Notes: a model not told the origin generated them from the sequence alone. A DNA stretch of 64,000 bases from Microbulbifer sp. MI-G (GCF_030440425.1 NZ_CP098023.1:1167501-1231500); one strand, 5' to 3'; numbered from the stretch's first letter, positions 20,448-30,460 are shown. Program-made: numbers and translations.

Positions 20448-21590
20448 TTAATCTGTGGCGGTGGATGGCTTGGGTTTGACTGAGACTGTTGCTTCCACGG
20501 TATGCGCGGAACCGTCGCGGACAAAGGTGATGGATACGGTATCGCCAGGCCGCAAGGTTGCCATTGTCGCCTCGCCCTGCTTGCCATCGCCGATTGGGAG
20601 GCCATCAATATGTGTAATGACATCCCCCGGCTTGAGCCCTGCAGTGTGGGCGGGGCCTTCATTGTAGATGGCCGTGACCATGACCCCCCCCGCTGAGCTC
20701 AGGTTGAACTCCCTGGCCATCTGCGGGCTGATGGCACTGGCCTCTATGCCAAGCCAACCGGGCACCACCCGACCGTAAGCAATAATGTCCTGCATCACCT
20801 TAAAGGCGATGTTGGCGGGGATGGCGAAACTGATGCCTCCTGAGTACCCGGATTGGTTGAGAATTGAGGTATTGATCCCCAGCAGGCGTCCCTGTGAGTC
20901 AACCAGGGCGCCGCCGGAGTTGCCGGGGTTTACCGCGGCATCCGTTTGTAGGAAATTCTGCAAATACCCACCTCTGCCAGAGTTCTCCAGATGGCGTCCC
21001 TTGGCGCTGATGATCCCCTGAGTCACTGTCTGGCCAACTCCAAAGGGATTGCCTATCGCCAGAACGATATCCCCCACCTGAGCGGCTTCGGGTTTCCCGA
21101 CGGCGATTGAGGTGAGATCGGTGAGTTCAATCTTCAAGACCGCCAGGTCGAAATCTGCGTCGCTGCCCACTAGCCGCGCCTGTGCCTCCCGGCCATCTGC
21201 CAGCAGGATTACAATGGCGTCGGCCTGGTCGACCACATGGTGATTGGTGAGGATATAGCCTGTATCGCTGACAATGACACCAGAGCCCAGGTTGGATTGC
21301 ATCCGCTCCCGCTGGGGTACATTCATATTATCGAACAGCCGGCGGAACAGGGGATCGCTAAAAAGGGGATGCCGCCGCTGTGGCACGGCTGTACGGGTAT
21401 AGATATTGACGACGGCGGGGCCGGCGAGATTCACTGCGCGGGCGTAAGATACGGGGCCTTGCCTGTCTTCCATTGCAGGGGAGGGCGCGCTGCCGCGCAA
21501 TTGCGGAAAGACAACCAGTAGCAGGGCTGCTATGGCAACGCCTACCAGCGCGGGTAGGGCCCAGTCCCATATAAAGCGATTTTGCGACAC
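20448..21590 (-). CDS. algW: DegS/AlgW-type periplasmic serine protease
   Basis: 380 residues from GTG 21590, with AAGGAGG eight bases upstream. An N-terminal membrane anchor (LPALVGVAIAALLLVVFP) is followed by a trypsin-like domain with the catalytic His in TNHHVVD, Asp in DADFDLAVL and Ser in GNSGGALVD, then a single PDZ domain. One PDZ plus an anchor marks the DegS/AlgW group, which cleaves anti-sigma RseA/MucA when PDZ binds outer-membrane protein C-termini. In Pseudomonas algW also lies between the his genes and the sulfate-activation genes. Confidence 0.9.
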   Translation of the reverse strand: MSQNRFIWDWALPALVGVAIAALLLVVFPQLRGSAPSPAMEDRQGPVSYARAVNLAGPAVVNIYTRTAVPQRRHPLFSDPLFRRLFDNMNVPQRERMQSNLGSGVIVSDTGYILTNHHVVDQADAIVILLADGREAQARLVGSDADFDLAVLKIELTDLTSIAVGKPEAAQVGDIVLAIGNPFGVGQTVTQGIISAKGRHLENSGRGGYLQNFLQTDAAVNPGNSGGALVDSQGRLLGINTSILNQSGYSGGISFAIPANIAFKVMQDIIAYGRVVPGWLGIEASAISPQMAREFNLSSAGGVMVTAIYNEGPAHTAGLKPGDVITHIDGLPIGDGKQGEATMATLRPGDTVSITFVRDGSAHTVEATVSVKPKPSTATD

Positions 21591-21810
21591 TCTCGACTCC
21601 TCCTTGCGCCGATTATACACACGTCTTCATGAGGATTCGCAGGGAATCGGACGCGGTTGTTCCGGGGAAGCCGTTCGGCGACAGGCGGTACACGATGGCC
21701 TGGCATACCATTCTTGGAATTTGGTGCCGCGGAAATTCTGTTCTGTTGCTCATCTACAGCACAGTGTTGCTCACCCTGTAGTGTGCGGAAATTTTTGTAT
21801 GTGTGTGGCA

Positions 21811-21838
21811 TTGGTGTGCCTGAATGGATGCGTATAAT
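21811..21838 (+). promoter_or_regulatory. Sigma-70 type promoter of sat
   Basis: TTGGTG (21811-21816), 16 bases, then TATAAT (21833-21838). Transcription would start near 21845, giving a leader of about 45 bases with GGAG before the sat ATG. The rest of the 301-base divergent algW-sat gap shows no gene. Confidence 0.55.
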
Positions 21839-21891
21839 GGCCGGTCGAAAATTTGAGATTAACCGGTAACTTTTGTTTTTGGAGACCAGAC

Positions 21892-23082
21892 ATGTCCCTA
21901 GTTCGTCCCCACGGCAGTGTTGAGCTGCAGCCGCGTTTTGTCTATGACAGTGAGCGGCATCACCGGTTAATGCATGAAGCGGAATCTTTGCCCTCTATCG
22001 TGGTGAGTTCTGCTGCCGCCGCCAATGCCGTGATGCTGGGCGCGGGTTACTTTAATCCTCTGCACGGCTATATGAATCTCGCAGATGCCCTGAGTGTGGC
22101 GGAGACACTGCGCACGGTGGATGGCCTGTTCTGGCCGGTGCCCATATTAAATCTCGTAGAGGATATCAGCGCGATTGAAGGGGCCTCCCGCATTGCATTG
22201 CGCGACCCGAATGTCGAAGGAAACCCGGTGTTGGCAGTGATGGATGTGGAGGCCATTGAAACCCTATCCAGCGAGCAAGTGAGCCTTATGGCCAAACAAG
22301 TTTTTGGTACCCTGGATAAGCAGCATCCCGGCGTAGCGACTTTTCAGTCAACGGGCCGCAAGCTGGTTTCCGGCCCCATTGAGGTGCTCAACTTCAGCTA
22401 TTTCCAAAATGATTTTCCGGATACTTTTCGAACCGCGGTTGAAATCCGCAATGAATTTACTGAGCGTGGCTGGAACCGGGTTGTCGCTTTCCAGACCCGC
22501 AATCCCATGCATCGCGCCCACGAGGAACTGTGCAAAATGGCTCTGGAGGGTGTGGGAGCAGATGGTGTCCTGATTCACATGCTGCTGGGGCAGTTAAAAC
22601 CGGGGGATATTCCCGCACCAGTGCGCGATGCCTCTATCCGCAAGATGGTGGAATTATACTTCCCGGCCAATACGGTGATGGTGACTGGTTACGGCTTTGA
22701 TATGCTCTATGCGGGCCCGCGCGAGGCAGTACTGCATGCAGTATTTCGTCAGAACTGCGGCTGCAGCCACCTGATTGTCGGTCGTGATCACGCAGGTGTA
22801 GGTGACTACTACGGGGCCTTTGATGCACAGACTATCTTTGATGAGCAAGTACCCGATGGTGCCCTTGAGATCGAGATTTTCCGAGCTGACCATACAGCCT
22901 ACTCAAAGAAGTTGAATAAAGTTGTAATGATGCGCGATGTGCCGGATCATACCAGAGAGGATTTTATTCTTCTGTCCGGCACAAAAGTACGCGAAATGCT
23001 TGGTGGCGGTATTGCGCCTCCGCCGGAATTCTCCCGCCCGGAAGTGGCTAAAATCCTGATGGATTACTACCAAAGCCTGTAA
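21892..23082 (+). CDS. sat: ATP sulfurylase, homo-oligomeric Sat type
   Basis: 396 residues from ATG 21892 with GGAG upstream. A PUA-like N-terminal domain is followed by the nucleotidyltransferase domain with QTRNPMHRAHE (ATP/sulfate site) and GRDHAGVGDYYG. Sat forms adenosine-5'-phosphosulfate from ATP and sulfate. There is no fused APS kinase domain. Pseudomonas has the unrelated GTPase-coupled CysDN enzyme beside algW, so this looks like replacement by a non-homologous enzyme at the same locus. No APS reductase or kinase is adjacent. Confidence 0.95.
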   Translation: MSLVRPHGSVELQPRFVYDSERHHRLMHEAESLPSIVVSSAAAANAVMLGAGYFNPLHGYMNLADALSVAETLRTVDGLFWPVPILNLVEDISAIEGASRIALRDPNVEGNPVLAVMDVEAIETLSSEQVSLMAKQVFGTLDKQHPGVATFQSTGRKLVSGPIEVLNFSYFQNDFPDTFRTAVEIRNEFTERGWNRVVAFQTRNPMHRAHEELCKMALEGVGADGVLIHMLLGQLKPGDIPAPVRDASIRKMVELYFPANTVMVTGYGFDMLYAGPREAVLHAVFRQNCGCSHLIVGRDHAGVGDYYGAFDAQTIFDEQVPDGALEIEIFRADHTAYSKKLNKVVMMRDVPDHTREDFILLSGTKVREMLGGGIAPPPEFSRPEVAKILMDYYQSL

Positions 23083-23092
23083 GGGCAGAAAC

Positions 23093-23124
23093 AAAAAAGG
23101 CGGATCGTCCCCGCCTTTTTTGTT
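23093..23124. terminator. Bidirectional intrinsic terminator between sat and zapG
   Basis: An A-run, the stem GGCGG/CCGCC, and a T-run make a terminator that works in both directions: AAAAAAGGCGG pairs with CCGCCTTTTTT around a short ATCGTC loop. It ends the convergent sat and zapG genes. Confidence 0.9.
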
Positions 23125-23167
23125 TGCAGTTCAGGCCACTCCACTCCTGTTCCTGGCGTGGGAACTC

Positions 23168-23608
23168 TCAGCTTCCGGCATGGGCCTCTTTGTCCAGGCC
23201 GTAGTCCTCGGCCAGGGTCCCTTTGGTGCCCGGTTCTTTCGGCGCCCAATCCCGGGGTGGCTCCATATCCTTCAGTTGACTATCGTCATTTTGCAGCTTG
23301 CCGCTGCCGGCTTCGAGCATTTGCCGCCCGATATCCTGATTGGAGAGGCGCAGGGCGCTATTGGCCAGGTATTCGTGAACGTCCCTGTAGCTCTCAGTGA
23401 GGTTGTGAACCAGTTGGGCGGTCTGGTCAAAGTGCTCGTTGACCTGGAGTTGGAAATCCCGCAATTTGTCGTTGGCTTCTTGCAGGCGCTGCTCCAGTTC
23501 CTGAGAGCGCTCTCCACTGGTACGCCCGCGGACTGTCAGGAATGCCAGAAAGGCGCCCAGTATCAAGCCGAGGATGCCAACTAGAATTAATACCGATGTA
23601 GAGTGCAC
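23168..23608 (-). CDS. zapG: ZapG/YhcB (DUF1043) inner-membrane coiled-coil protein
   Basis: 146 residues. One N-terminal membrane helix (VLILVGILGLILGAFLAFL) is followed by a coiled coil (about 30-75) and the DUF1043 signature YRDVHEYLANSALRL. The E. coli homologue links elongation and division machineries and affects envelope growth. It lies on the opposite strand from zapE, with which it is a frequent neighbour. Confidence 0.88.
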   Translation of the reverse strand: MHSTSVLILVGILGLILGAFLAFLTVRGRTSGERSQELEQRLQEANDKLRDFQLQVNEHFDQTAQLVHNLTESYRDVHEYLANSALRLSNQDIGRQMLEAGSGKLQNDDSQLKDMEPPRDWAPKEPGTKGTLAEDYGLDKEAHAGS

Positions 23609-23989
23609 TGACTACCTCCTCAACTTTCCGTATAGGCACCGGCGATCCGAGTTTGATATTGCAACGGTCGCCATCGGGTTGGTACTTCGCTCCATGACTT
23701 GGGCGATGTTCCCAAAGGCAACCCCCAACTCCATGTGAACGGGTCCAGTATACGTGATTATTCACCCGACAATTAGACTGCTTGGCCAAAGTCGGCACAA
23801 AGGTCAGCCGCCACTCCCGGATTACTGCCAATTTCTGCCCAAGTGGGTGGGGTAGGGGATTGGGCAGCTGCTATTGAACTGGGGAGAGCCGGTATCATTC
23901 CGGCTTGTGGGTGTCGGTACCTAGGCGGTTTCGCAGGGTATTTGTTAGAGTGCGCGCCGATAAACCCGTTGTTGAAGACCTTTTTCCCT

Positions 23990-25114
23990 ATGTTGTCTGC
24001 CAGACCATCTTTAGCTTCCCCTATTGAGCGTTACGAAAGTGATTTGCAGCGCCCGGATTTTACCCTGGATCTATCCCAGCGGGCCGCGGTGCAGGCGTTG
24101 CAGGATTTGTACCTGCGCTTGGTTGCCCGGGCCGAGCGGGGTGCTATTGCCCGCCTGGTGTCGCGCCTGAGCGGAAATGCGGCGGTGCCGGAAACGGGGC
24201 TCTACCTCTGGGGCGGGGTCGGTCGGGGCAAGACGTATTTGATGGATGCTTTTTTTGAATCTCTGCCATTTGCACAGAAACAGCGTACGCACTTCCACCG
24301 CTTTATGCGCCAGGTGCACAGAGAGTTGAAAGAGTATACAGGGGAGAAGAACCCCCTGGACAAGGTGGCTGACAAGATTGCCCGCCGGGTGCGGGTGTTA
24401 TGCTTTGACGAATTCTTTGTGTCCGATATTGCCGATGCCATGATCCTGGCGGGTTTGCTAGAGGCGCTGTTTAGTCGGGGAGTGTCTCTGGTAGCCACTT
24501 CCAATATTGAGCCTGAAGGGCTTTACAAGGATGGCTTGCAAAGAGTGCGGTTTTTGCCGGCCATCGATTTGCTTCAGTGCAACACCAAGGTGGTCAATGT
24601 TGATGGCGGTATCGACTACCGCTTGCGCACCCTGGAAATACTGGAACTCTACCACACACCTTTGGGCAGGGCGGCAGAGGACAGCCTGGCCTATAGCTTT
24701 GCGCAGTTGAGTGTGGATGGCTGTGAAGTGCGCAGCAATGTGCAATTGCAGGTGGAGGGGCGGCCCATTCTGGCCCTGAAAGTGGCGGATGATGTCGCTT
24801 GGTTTAACTTTGCCGACTTGTGTGATGGCCCCCGCTCCCAGAATGACTATATAGAACTGGCGCGGGAGTTTCAGACCATACTGCTGGCGGCGGTTCCCAG
24901 GTTTGATGCGCGAATGGATGCCCAGGCAAGGCGTTTTATTCACTTGATCGATGAACTCTATGATCGCTGCGTCAAGCTGGTGGTCTCTGCCGAGGTGCCG
25001 GCTGAGCAGCTATACGGTGGACATCACCTGTGCTTTGAGTTTGAACGCGCGGTCAGCCGGTTGCTCGAAATGCGCTCCCGCGAATACCTGGAGCGTGCAC
25101 ACAGACCTGGATAA
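23990..25114 (+). CDS. zapE: ZapE/AFG1-type ATPase
   Basis: 374 residues from ATG 23990; an open frame upstream to 23843 shows no family sequence. Walker A is GGVGRGKTYLMDAF, and the Walker B region VLCFDEFFVSDIADAMIL is typical of the AFG1 family. ZapE is a cell-division ATPase that affects Z-ring stability under stress. The order zapE-rplM-rpsI-petA matches Pseudomonas. Confidence 0.93.
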   Translation: MLSARPSLASPIERYESDLQRPDFTLDLSQRAAVQALQDLYLRLVARAERGAIARLVSRLSGNAAVPETGLYLWGGVGRGKTYLMDAFFESLPFAQKQRTHFHRFMRQVHRELKEYTGEKNPLDKVADKIARRVRVLCFDEFFVSDIADAMILAGLLEALFSRGVSLVATSNIEPEGLYKDGLQRVRFLPAIDLLQCNTKVVNVDGGIDYRLRTLEILELYHTPLGRAAEDSLAYSFAQLSVDGCEVRSNVQLQVEGRPILALKVADDVAWFNFADLCDGPRSQNDYIELAREFQTILLAAVPRFDARMDAQARRFIHLIDELYDRCVKLVVSAEVPAEQLYGGHHLCFEFERAVSRLLEMRSREYLERAHRPG

Positions 25115-25235
25115 GGCCGGTGAGGGCGGTTGGCTCAGGATGAAAATGGCTTGAAATGCCAACACGCCTTTTGTACTATCCGCGCTCTTTTGTGGGACGG
25201 CCCCCAATCCAGGGGCACATACAGGTGTTTATAAC

Positions 25236-25664
25236 ATGAAGACTTACAGTGCCAAGCCAGAAGCGGTAAAGCGCGACTGGTACATTGTTGACGCTGCGGA
25301 CAAGACTCTCGGCCGTATTTCTGCCGAGATCGCCCACCGCCTGCGCGGCAAGCACAAGCCTGAATATACGCCCCACGTGGACACTGGCGATTACATCATC
25401 GTGATCAACGCCGAAAAGGTCCGCGTGACCGGCAACAAGGCCATAGACAAGATCTACCATAGTCATTCCGGCTACCCTGGTGGCCTCAAGTCCATCAGCT
25501 TTGAGAAGTTGATTGAGAAGGCCCCTGAGCGCACGATTCAAAGCGCCGTTAAAGGCATGCTGCCGAAGGGCCCGCTGGGCCGCGCCATGTTCAGGAAGTT
25601 GAAAGTGTACAGTGGCAGTGTACATCCACATGCGGCTCAACAGCCGATTGAACTGGCGATCTAA
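25236..25664 (+). CDS. rplM: 50S ribosomal protein L13
   Basis: 142 residues, standard length. [20 protein letters not shown] at the start, [20 protein letters not shown] and the [20 protein letters not shown] motif identify L13, an early 50S assembly protein. rpsI follows after 15 bases. The 121-base leader after zapE is a likely place for the promoter. Confidence 0.99.
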   Translation: MKTYSAKPEAVKRDWYIVDAADKTLGRISAEIAHRLRGKHKPEYTPHVDTGDYIIVINAEKVRVTGNKAIDKIYHSHSGYPGGLKSISFEKLIEKAPERTIQSAVKGMLPKGPLGRAMFRKLKVYSGSVHPHAAQQPIELAI

Positions 25665-25679
25665 ACGGGAATAATTCTG

Positions 25680-26072
25680 ATGGCAACTACTCAATACTAT
25701 GGTACCGGTCGCCGCAAGACCTCCACCGCCCGCGTGTTTGTCGTGCCTGGAGAGGGAAAGATCACCGTGAATGGTCGGGCCCTGGACGAATATTTCGGTC
25801 GTGAAGTGGCTCGTATGATCGTGCGCCAACCGCTGGAAAAAGTCGATATGGCAGAAAAATTTGACATCAATGTCACGGTAAAAGGCGGTGGTTCCTTTGG
25901 CCAGGCGGGTGCTATCCGCCACGGCCTGACCCGTGCTCTGATGCAGTACGACGAGGCGCTGCGCCAGCCGCTGCGCAGCGCAGGCTACGTGACCCGTGAC
26001 GCCCGCGAAGTAGAGCGTAAAAAGGTGGGTCTGCGCAAAGCGCGCAAGAAGCCACAGTTCTCCAAGCGTTAA
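25680..26072 (+). CDS. rpsI: 30S ribosomal protein S9
   Basis: 130 residues. The start contains [15 protein letters not shown], and the tail [12 protein letters not shown] ends in the Ser-Lys-Arg that reaches the ribosomal P site. Co-transcribed with rplM, and followed by a strong terminator. Confidence 0.99.
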   Translation: MATTQYYGTGRRKTSTARVFVVPGEGKITVNGRALDEYFGREVARMIVRQPLEKVDMAEKFDINVTVKGGGSFGQAGAIRHGLTRALMQYDEALRQPLRSAGYVTRDAREVERKKVGLRKARKKPQFSKR

Positions 26073-26080
26073 TTTTTGGG

Positions 26081-26104
26081 CCCGGCATCTGCCGGGCTTT
26101 TTTT
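26081..26104 (+). terminator. Intrinsic terminator after rpsI
   Basis: CCCGGC (26081-26086), loop ATCT, GCCGGG (26091-26096), then a T-run to 26104. It lies nine bases after the rpsI stop. Confidence 0.92.
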
Positions 26105-26368
26105 ATTCCGCAGTTTGCCTGTCGCGCGTATCTTGACGGATTTTGCTTGGCTTGTCGCAGTTTCACTGCGCGATTTCCGGTGCCTCCATGTCTTTGCCTT
26201 GTATCAAAATGGCATTTTCTTTAACATTGCGCGGATTTGTATCCGCTTGATTTGTGGGGTTTATTCGCGCAGGCAATAAGCCGGGGCGGGACTGCTTTCA
26301 AGACTTTTTGAGTTTGGGCCAGCGCTTCCCCTGTGTATCCGGGATCGCTGTGATGGGAGAATTAGGTC

Positions 26369-26968
26369 ATGAGTGATGACGGTGTAAATGCAGGACGGCG
26401 CCGTTTTTTGACCGCTGCCACCTCAGTTGTCGGTGGTGCGGGTGTGGTTGGGGTCGCTGTCCCTTTTGTCGCCTCCTGGAATCCGAGTGCCAAGGCAAAA
26501 GCTGCGGGTGCTCCAGTTAAATACAATATCAACAAGCTGGAACCGGGCCAGATGGTGACTGTTGAGTGGCGGGGCCAGCCGGTATTTGTGGTGCGCAGAA
26601 CCACCGAGGCACTGCAGAACCTGGAAAAAGTGGTGCCGCTGCTGCGTGACCCGGACTCAGAAGAATCCATCCAACCGGCGTATGTCAATCCGGAAAACCG
26701 CGCTATCAAGCCGCATTTGCTGGTTTTGGTTGGCCTGTGTACCCATTTGGGCTGTGCCCCCATTTACCGGCCTGAAGTTGGTGCCACTGATCTCGGTGGC
26801 AGCGAGTGGCTCGGTGGCTTCTTTTGCCCCTGCCACGGTTCCAAGTACGATATGGCCGGCCGTGTGTATAAGGGTGTGCCCGCACCGACCAACCTGGTGG
26901 TACCAGCGTATTCCTATGAGAGCGATGACGTCATCGTAATCGGCGTAGACCAGGAGGATGCCGCATGA
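26369..26968 (+). CDS. petA: Rieske iron-sulfur subunit of cytochrome bc1
   Basis: 199 residues. A Tat-like N-terminus (RRRFLTAAT followed by a Gly/Val-rich membrane helix) anchors the protein. The [2Fe-2S] ligands are in CTHLGCAP and CPCHGSKYD. The protein passes electrons from quinol to cytochrome c1 at the inner membrane. Its stop overlaps the start of the cytochrome b-c1 gene by four bases (ATGA). Confidence 0.97.
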   Translation: MSDDGVNAGRRRFLTAATSVVGGAGVVGVAVPFVASWNPSAKAKAAGAPVKYNINKLEPGQMVTVEWRGQPVFVVRRTTEALQNLEKVVPLLRDPDSEESIQPAYVNPENRAIKPHLLVLVGLCTHLGCAPIYRPEVGATDLGGSEWLGGFFCPCHGSKYDMAGRVYKGVPAPTNLVVPAYSYESDDVIVIGVDQEDAA

Positions 26969-29166
26969 AATGGCTGGCAAATTTCGGTGACTGGGTGGAT
27001 CAGCGCCTGCCGATTTACCAAGCGTGGGACAGGCATATGGGCAAGTACTACGCGCCCAAAAATTTTAACCTGTGGTATTTCTTTGGGGTTTTTTCCCTAA
27101 TCGTACTGGTCAATCAGTTACTGACCGGTATCTGGCTGGTCATGAGCTACAACCCCTCTGCTGAGGGCGCCTTCGCCTCCGTCGAGTACATTATGCGTGA
27201 TGTGGACTGGGGTTGGCTGATCCGATATCTGCACTCCACCGGTGCCTCTGCATTCTTTGTGGTGGTGTATCTGCATATGTTTCGCGGTTTGATGTATGGT
27301 TCCTACAAGCCACCGCGGGAACTGGTGTGGATCTTCGGGATGTGTATCTATCTGGTGCTGATGGCTGAGGCATTTATGGGCTATGTATTGCCCTGGGGCC
27401 AGATGTCCTACTGGGGAGCCCAGGTGATCGTATCCCTGTTTGGTGCGATACCGGGTATTGGTGAGAGTCTGGTAGAGTGGATCCGGGGGGATTACCTGAT
27501 CTCCGGTATTACCCTGACCCGCTTTTTCTCCCTGCATGTGATTGCACTGCCGTTAGTGCTGGTACTGTTGGTTGTGCTGCACATCCTTGCGCTGCACGAA
27601 GTGGGTTCCAATAACCCCGATGGGATTGAGATCAAGAAAAACAAGGACGAGCGGGGCATTCCCAAAGATGGTATCCCCTTCCACCCTTACTACTCTGTTC
27701 ACGACCTAGTGGGTATCGCGGTCTTTCTGTTTATCTTTGCTACCGTGGTGTTCTTCTTCCCGGAGATGGGAGGCTTCTTTCTAGAGCATGCCAACTTTGA
27801 GGAAGCCAACCCGCTGAAGACACCACCGCATATCGCGCCAGTCTGGTACTTTACCCCTTTCTACGCTGTACTGCGGGCAGTGACCATGGATATCGGGCCG
27901 CTGACGGCAAAGTTCCTTGGTCTAGTGGCAATGGGTGCTGCGATTGCCGTCCTGTTTGTACTGCCGTGGCTGGATAAAAGCCCGGTGCGCTCGATCCGTT
28001 ACAAGGGCTGGCTGCCGAAAGCGCTGTTGCTGGTATTTGTTGCCGTATTTATTATCCTCGGCTACCTGGGTGTTAAGTCCCCGACACCTGCACGCAACTT
28101 TCTGGCGCAAGTGGGTACCCTGTTCTATTTTGCCTTCTTCCTGACCATGCCGGTTTGGACCAATCCCAAAGTGCGCAAAGGCATGGGTTCCTGGATTGTG
28201 AGTATTGTTTTTGGTGTGCTGTTCCTTTGGATGGCCGTTGAAAACTATACCGCGAGTACCTTTGTCGCTATTGTGACTGTACTGCTTGCTCTGTTCTTCG
28301 CTGCATTGCCCTGGATTGCCAGTCGCGATGAGGTGTATCCGGAGCCGGAGCGTGTCACCAGCCCCTCTGGTGGCAAGACATTCGCAATCCTGTTTATGGG
28401 TTTGATCGTGGTGGGCCTGTTGACGGTGGTTCCCATCAAGGCAGTGGGTGCCGAATCAAACATTGAATTGGACCCTATCAACATCGACTTGCAGGACAAG
28501 CCGTCGCTGCAGCGCGGTGCCAAGTACTTTGTCAACTACTGCATGGGCTGCCACAGTGCCGATTACTCTCGCTGGGAACGGGTGGGCACCGATCTGGATA
28601 TCCCCACTGAGCTGATGTTGCAGAACCTGGTTCTGGGTAATGATAAGATCGGTAGCCTGATGCAGATTGCCATGCGTCCGGATGACTCCAAGGTATGGTT
28701 TGGTGCCACACCGCCCGATCTGACACTGGTAGCCCGCTCCCGCTCCCCGGAATGGCTCTACACTTACCTCCGCAGTTTCTACCGGGATGACAGTCGTGCA
28801 ACCGGAGTGAATAACAAGGTCTTCCCCAGCGTGGCCATGCCCCACGTATTGCTTGAGCTGCAGGGGCTTCAGGAGTGTGCCCCCGGGCCAAAGCGCGACC
28901 ACGGCAAGATCGTGCGCGATGAGCTGGGCAATCCGATAATGGATGCCGATTGTGGTAGCCTACAGGTGGGCAAGATCAAGGGTTCCATGAGCCCTGAAGA
29001 GTTTGACCAGGCCATGTATGACCTGGTGAACTTTATGGAATACATTGCCGAGCCGATGGCAGAGGAGCGCAAGCGAATCGGTTTTTACGTGTTGGCGTTT
29101 ATTGTTGTCTTTTTTGTGTTCGCCTGGTTGCTGAACCGGGAATACTGGAAAGACGTACACCACTGA
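26965..29166 (+). CDS. petBC: Fused cytochrome b-cytochrome c1 precursor
   Basis: 733 residues in one uninterrupted frame. Residues 1-400 are cytochrome b, with heme-b histidines at about 90, 104, 191 and 206 and the Qo motif region PVWYFTPFYAVLRA. Two further hydrophobic segments (about 409-427 and 433-450) follow, then a signal-like helix (472-492, AVGAES) and cytochrome c1 with the heme-c site CMGCH (526-530), a Met in VAMPHVLLE and a C-terminal anchor near 710-725. Bradyrhizobium FbcH is a similar polyprotein, cut by signal peptidase. Pseudomonas encodes petB and petC separately. Cleavage here is inferred from the internal signal-like helix. Confidence 0.95.
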   Translation: MKWLANFGDWVDQRLPIYQAWDRHMGKYYAPKNFNLWYFFGVFSLIVLVNQLLTGIWLVMSYNPSAEGAFASVEYIMRDVDWGWLIRYLHSTGASAFFVVVYLHMFRGLMYGSYKPPRELVWIFGMCIYLVLMAEAFMGYVLPWGQMSYWGAQVIVSLFGAIPGIGESLVEWIRGDYLISGITLTRFFSLHVIALPLVLVLLVVLHILALHEVGSNNPDGIEIKKNKDERGIPKDGIPFHPYYSVHDLVGIAVFLFIFATVVFFFPEMGGFFLEHANFEEANPLKTPPHIAPVWYFTPFYAVLRAVTMDIGPLTAKFLGLVAMGAAIAVLFVLPWLDKSPVRSIRYKGWLPKALLLVFVAVFIILGYLGVKSPTPARNFLAQVGTLFYFAFFLTMPVWTNPKVRKGMGSWIVSIVFGVLFLWMAVENYTASTFVAIVTVLLALFFAALPWIASRDEVYPEPERVTSPSGGKTFAILFMGLIVVGLLTVVPIKAVGAESNIELDPINIDLQDKPSLQRGAKYFVNYCMGCHSADYSRWERVGTDLDIPTELMLQNLVLGNDKIGSLMQIAMRPDDSKVWFGATPPDLTLVARSRSPEWLYTYLRSFYRDDSRATGVNNKVFPSVAMPHVLLELQGLQECAPGPKRDHGKIVRDELGNPIMDADCGSLQVGKIKGSMSPEEFDQAMYDLVNFMEYIAEPMAEERKRIGFYVLAFIVVFFVFAWLLNREYWKDVHH

Positions 29167-29272
29167 GGTTCGCCAGTAACTGTTTGACGGGTGGTGGAAT
29201 TGCTGCGCTGCCCTTTTATCTTTTGATTACAGGCCGGCGCTCGCTGGCCGACAAGTTTGAGGTAGTTTGACT

Positions 29273-29899
29273 ATGGGTGTGCCTACCAACAAGCGCTCCT
29301 CTATGACCTTCTTTTCCGACGGCCAGAGCCATTACAGCCACCGGGTACGCATTGTGCTTGCCGAAAAAGGGGTGTCTGTGGATATCATAGATGTGAGTGC
29401 AGACGATAAACCTGCCGAACTCGCTGACCTCAACCCCTACAACTCCCTGCCCACTCTGGTGGATCGGGATCTGGTGCTGTTTGAAACCAAGGTGATGATG
29501 GAGTATCTGGACGAGCGTTTCCCGCACCCGCCGCTGCTGCCGGTTTACCCGGTTGCCCGCGCACAGAGCCGCCAGATTATGTATCGCATCGAACGCGACT
29601 GGTGTCCGCTGGTTGACAAGGTTCTCGCCGGTGGGAAAGATGCCCCTGCGGCACGCAAAGAACTGCGCGACAGCCTGGCTGGTATAGCGCCGATGTTTGA
29701 CGACTTGCCGTATTTCTTCAATGAGGAGTTTTCACTGGTGGACTGCTGCATGGCACCGCTGCTGTGGCGCTTGGAACAATTTGAAATCAGTCTGCCCAAC
29801 ACCAAGCAGGTAAAACCGCTGCTGGACTATATGGACCGTCTGTTTGCCCGTGATGCCTTCCAGCAGAGTCTCACCGAATACGAACGGGAAATGCGCTGA
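29273..29899 (+). CDS. sspA: Stringent starvation protein A
   Basis: 208 residues from ATG 29273. A glutathione-transferase fold with the SspA start [20 protein letters not shown] and the N/C-domain linker [13 protein letters not shown]. SspA binds RNA polymerase and affects stationary-phase transcription; it has no GST activity in E. coli. sspB follows after 12 bases, and the petABC-sspAB order is conserved. Confidence 0.95.
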   Translation: MGVPTNKRSSMTFFSDGQSHYSHRVRIVLAEKGVSVDIIDVSADDKPAELADLNPYNSLPTLVDRDLVLFETKVMMEYLDERFPHPPLLPVYPVARAQSRQIMYRIERDWCPLVDKVLAGGKDAPAARKELRDSLAGIAPMFDDLPYFFNEEFSLVDCCMAPLLWRLEQFEISLPNTKQVKPLLDYMDRLFARDAFQQSLTEYEREMR

Positions 29900-29911
29900 G
29901 GACAGTTTGGT

Positions 29912-30322
29912 GTGAGTAAGTCGGCTATGACATCCAACCGCCCCTATATTCTGCGGGCATTCTATCAGTGGATAACCGATAACCGCTGCACACCCTATAT
30001 CCTAGTTGACACCCACCTGGCTGGCGTGCTGGTGCCCCAGCAACATGTCAATGACGATGGTCAGATTGTGCTGAATATTTCTGAGAGCGCGGCTGCCAGC
30101 CTGACTATGGATAACTATGCCATCCGCTTCAGTGCCCGTTTCAGCGGTGTACCCACCGATATACAAGTACCGGTAGGAGCGGTAGTTGGTATTTATGCCC
30201 GCGAGAACGGTCAGGGGATGGTGTTTGAGGCAGAGGAAACTCCCGAGCCACCTGAACCCACACCACCCACCAGCCTGGGGAAAAAATCGATGAAGAAACC
30301 GGCCCTGCGGGTTGTGAAATAA
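29912..30322 (+). CDS. sspB: ClpXP protease adaptor SspB
   Basis: 136 residues from GTG 29912 (GAGGAC eight bases upstream); ATG 29927 is a second candidate. The SspB fold covers about 10-105 (RPYILRAFYQWITDNRCTPY start). A Pro/Glu-rich linker then leads to the C-terminal KPALRVVK, the ClpX-binding tail. SspB delivers ssrA-tagged proteins to ClpXP. Confidence 0.97.
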   Translation: MSKSAMTSNRPYILRAFYQWITDNRCTPYILVDTHLAGVLVPQQHVNDDGQIVLNISESAAASLTMDNYAIRFSARFSGVPTDIQVPVGAVVGIYARENGQGMVFEAEETPEPPEPTPPTSLGKKSMKKPALRVVK

Positions 30323-30460
30323 CAGAATCACGGGTTCAAAGTGCCGCATAAGCGCTCCTTTTATTGATAACAATGTGTTCTTCTTTTGTGCGGTGAGTCC
30401 GTGCATACGCTGCTGCAAGCTGCGTATAATGGCCTGTTATTTTTCCAACGCTGACTTGTC

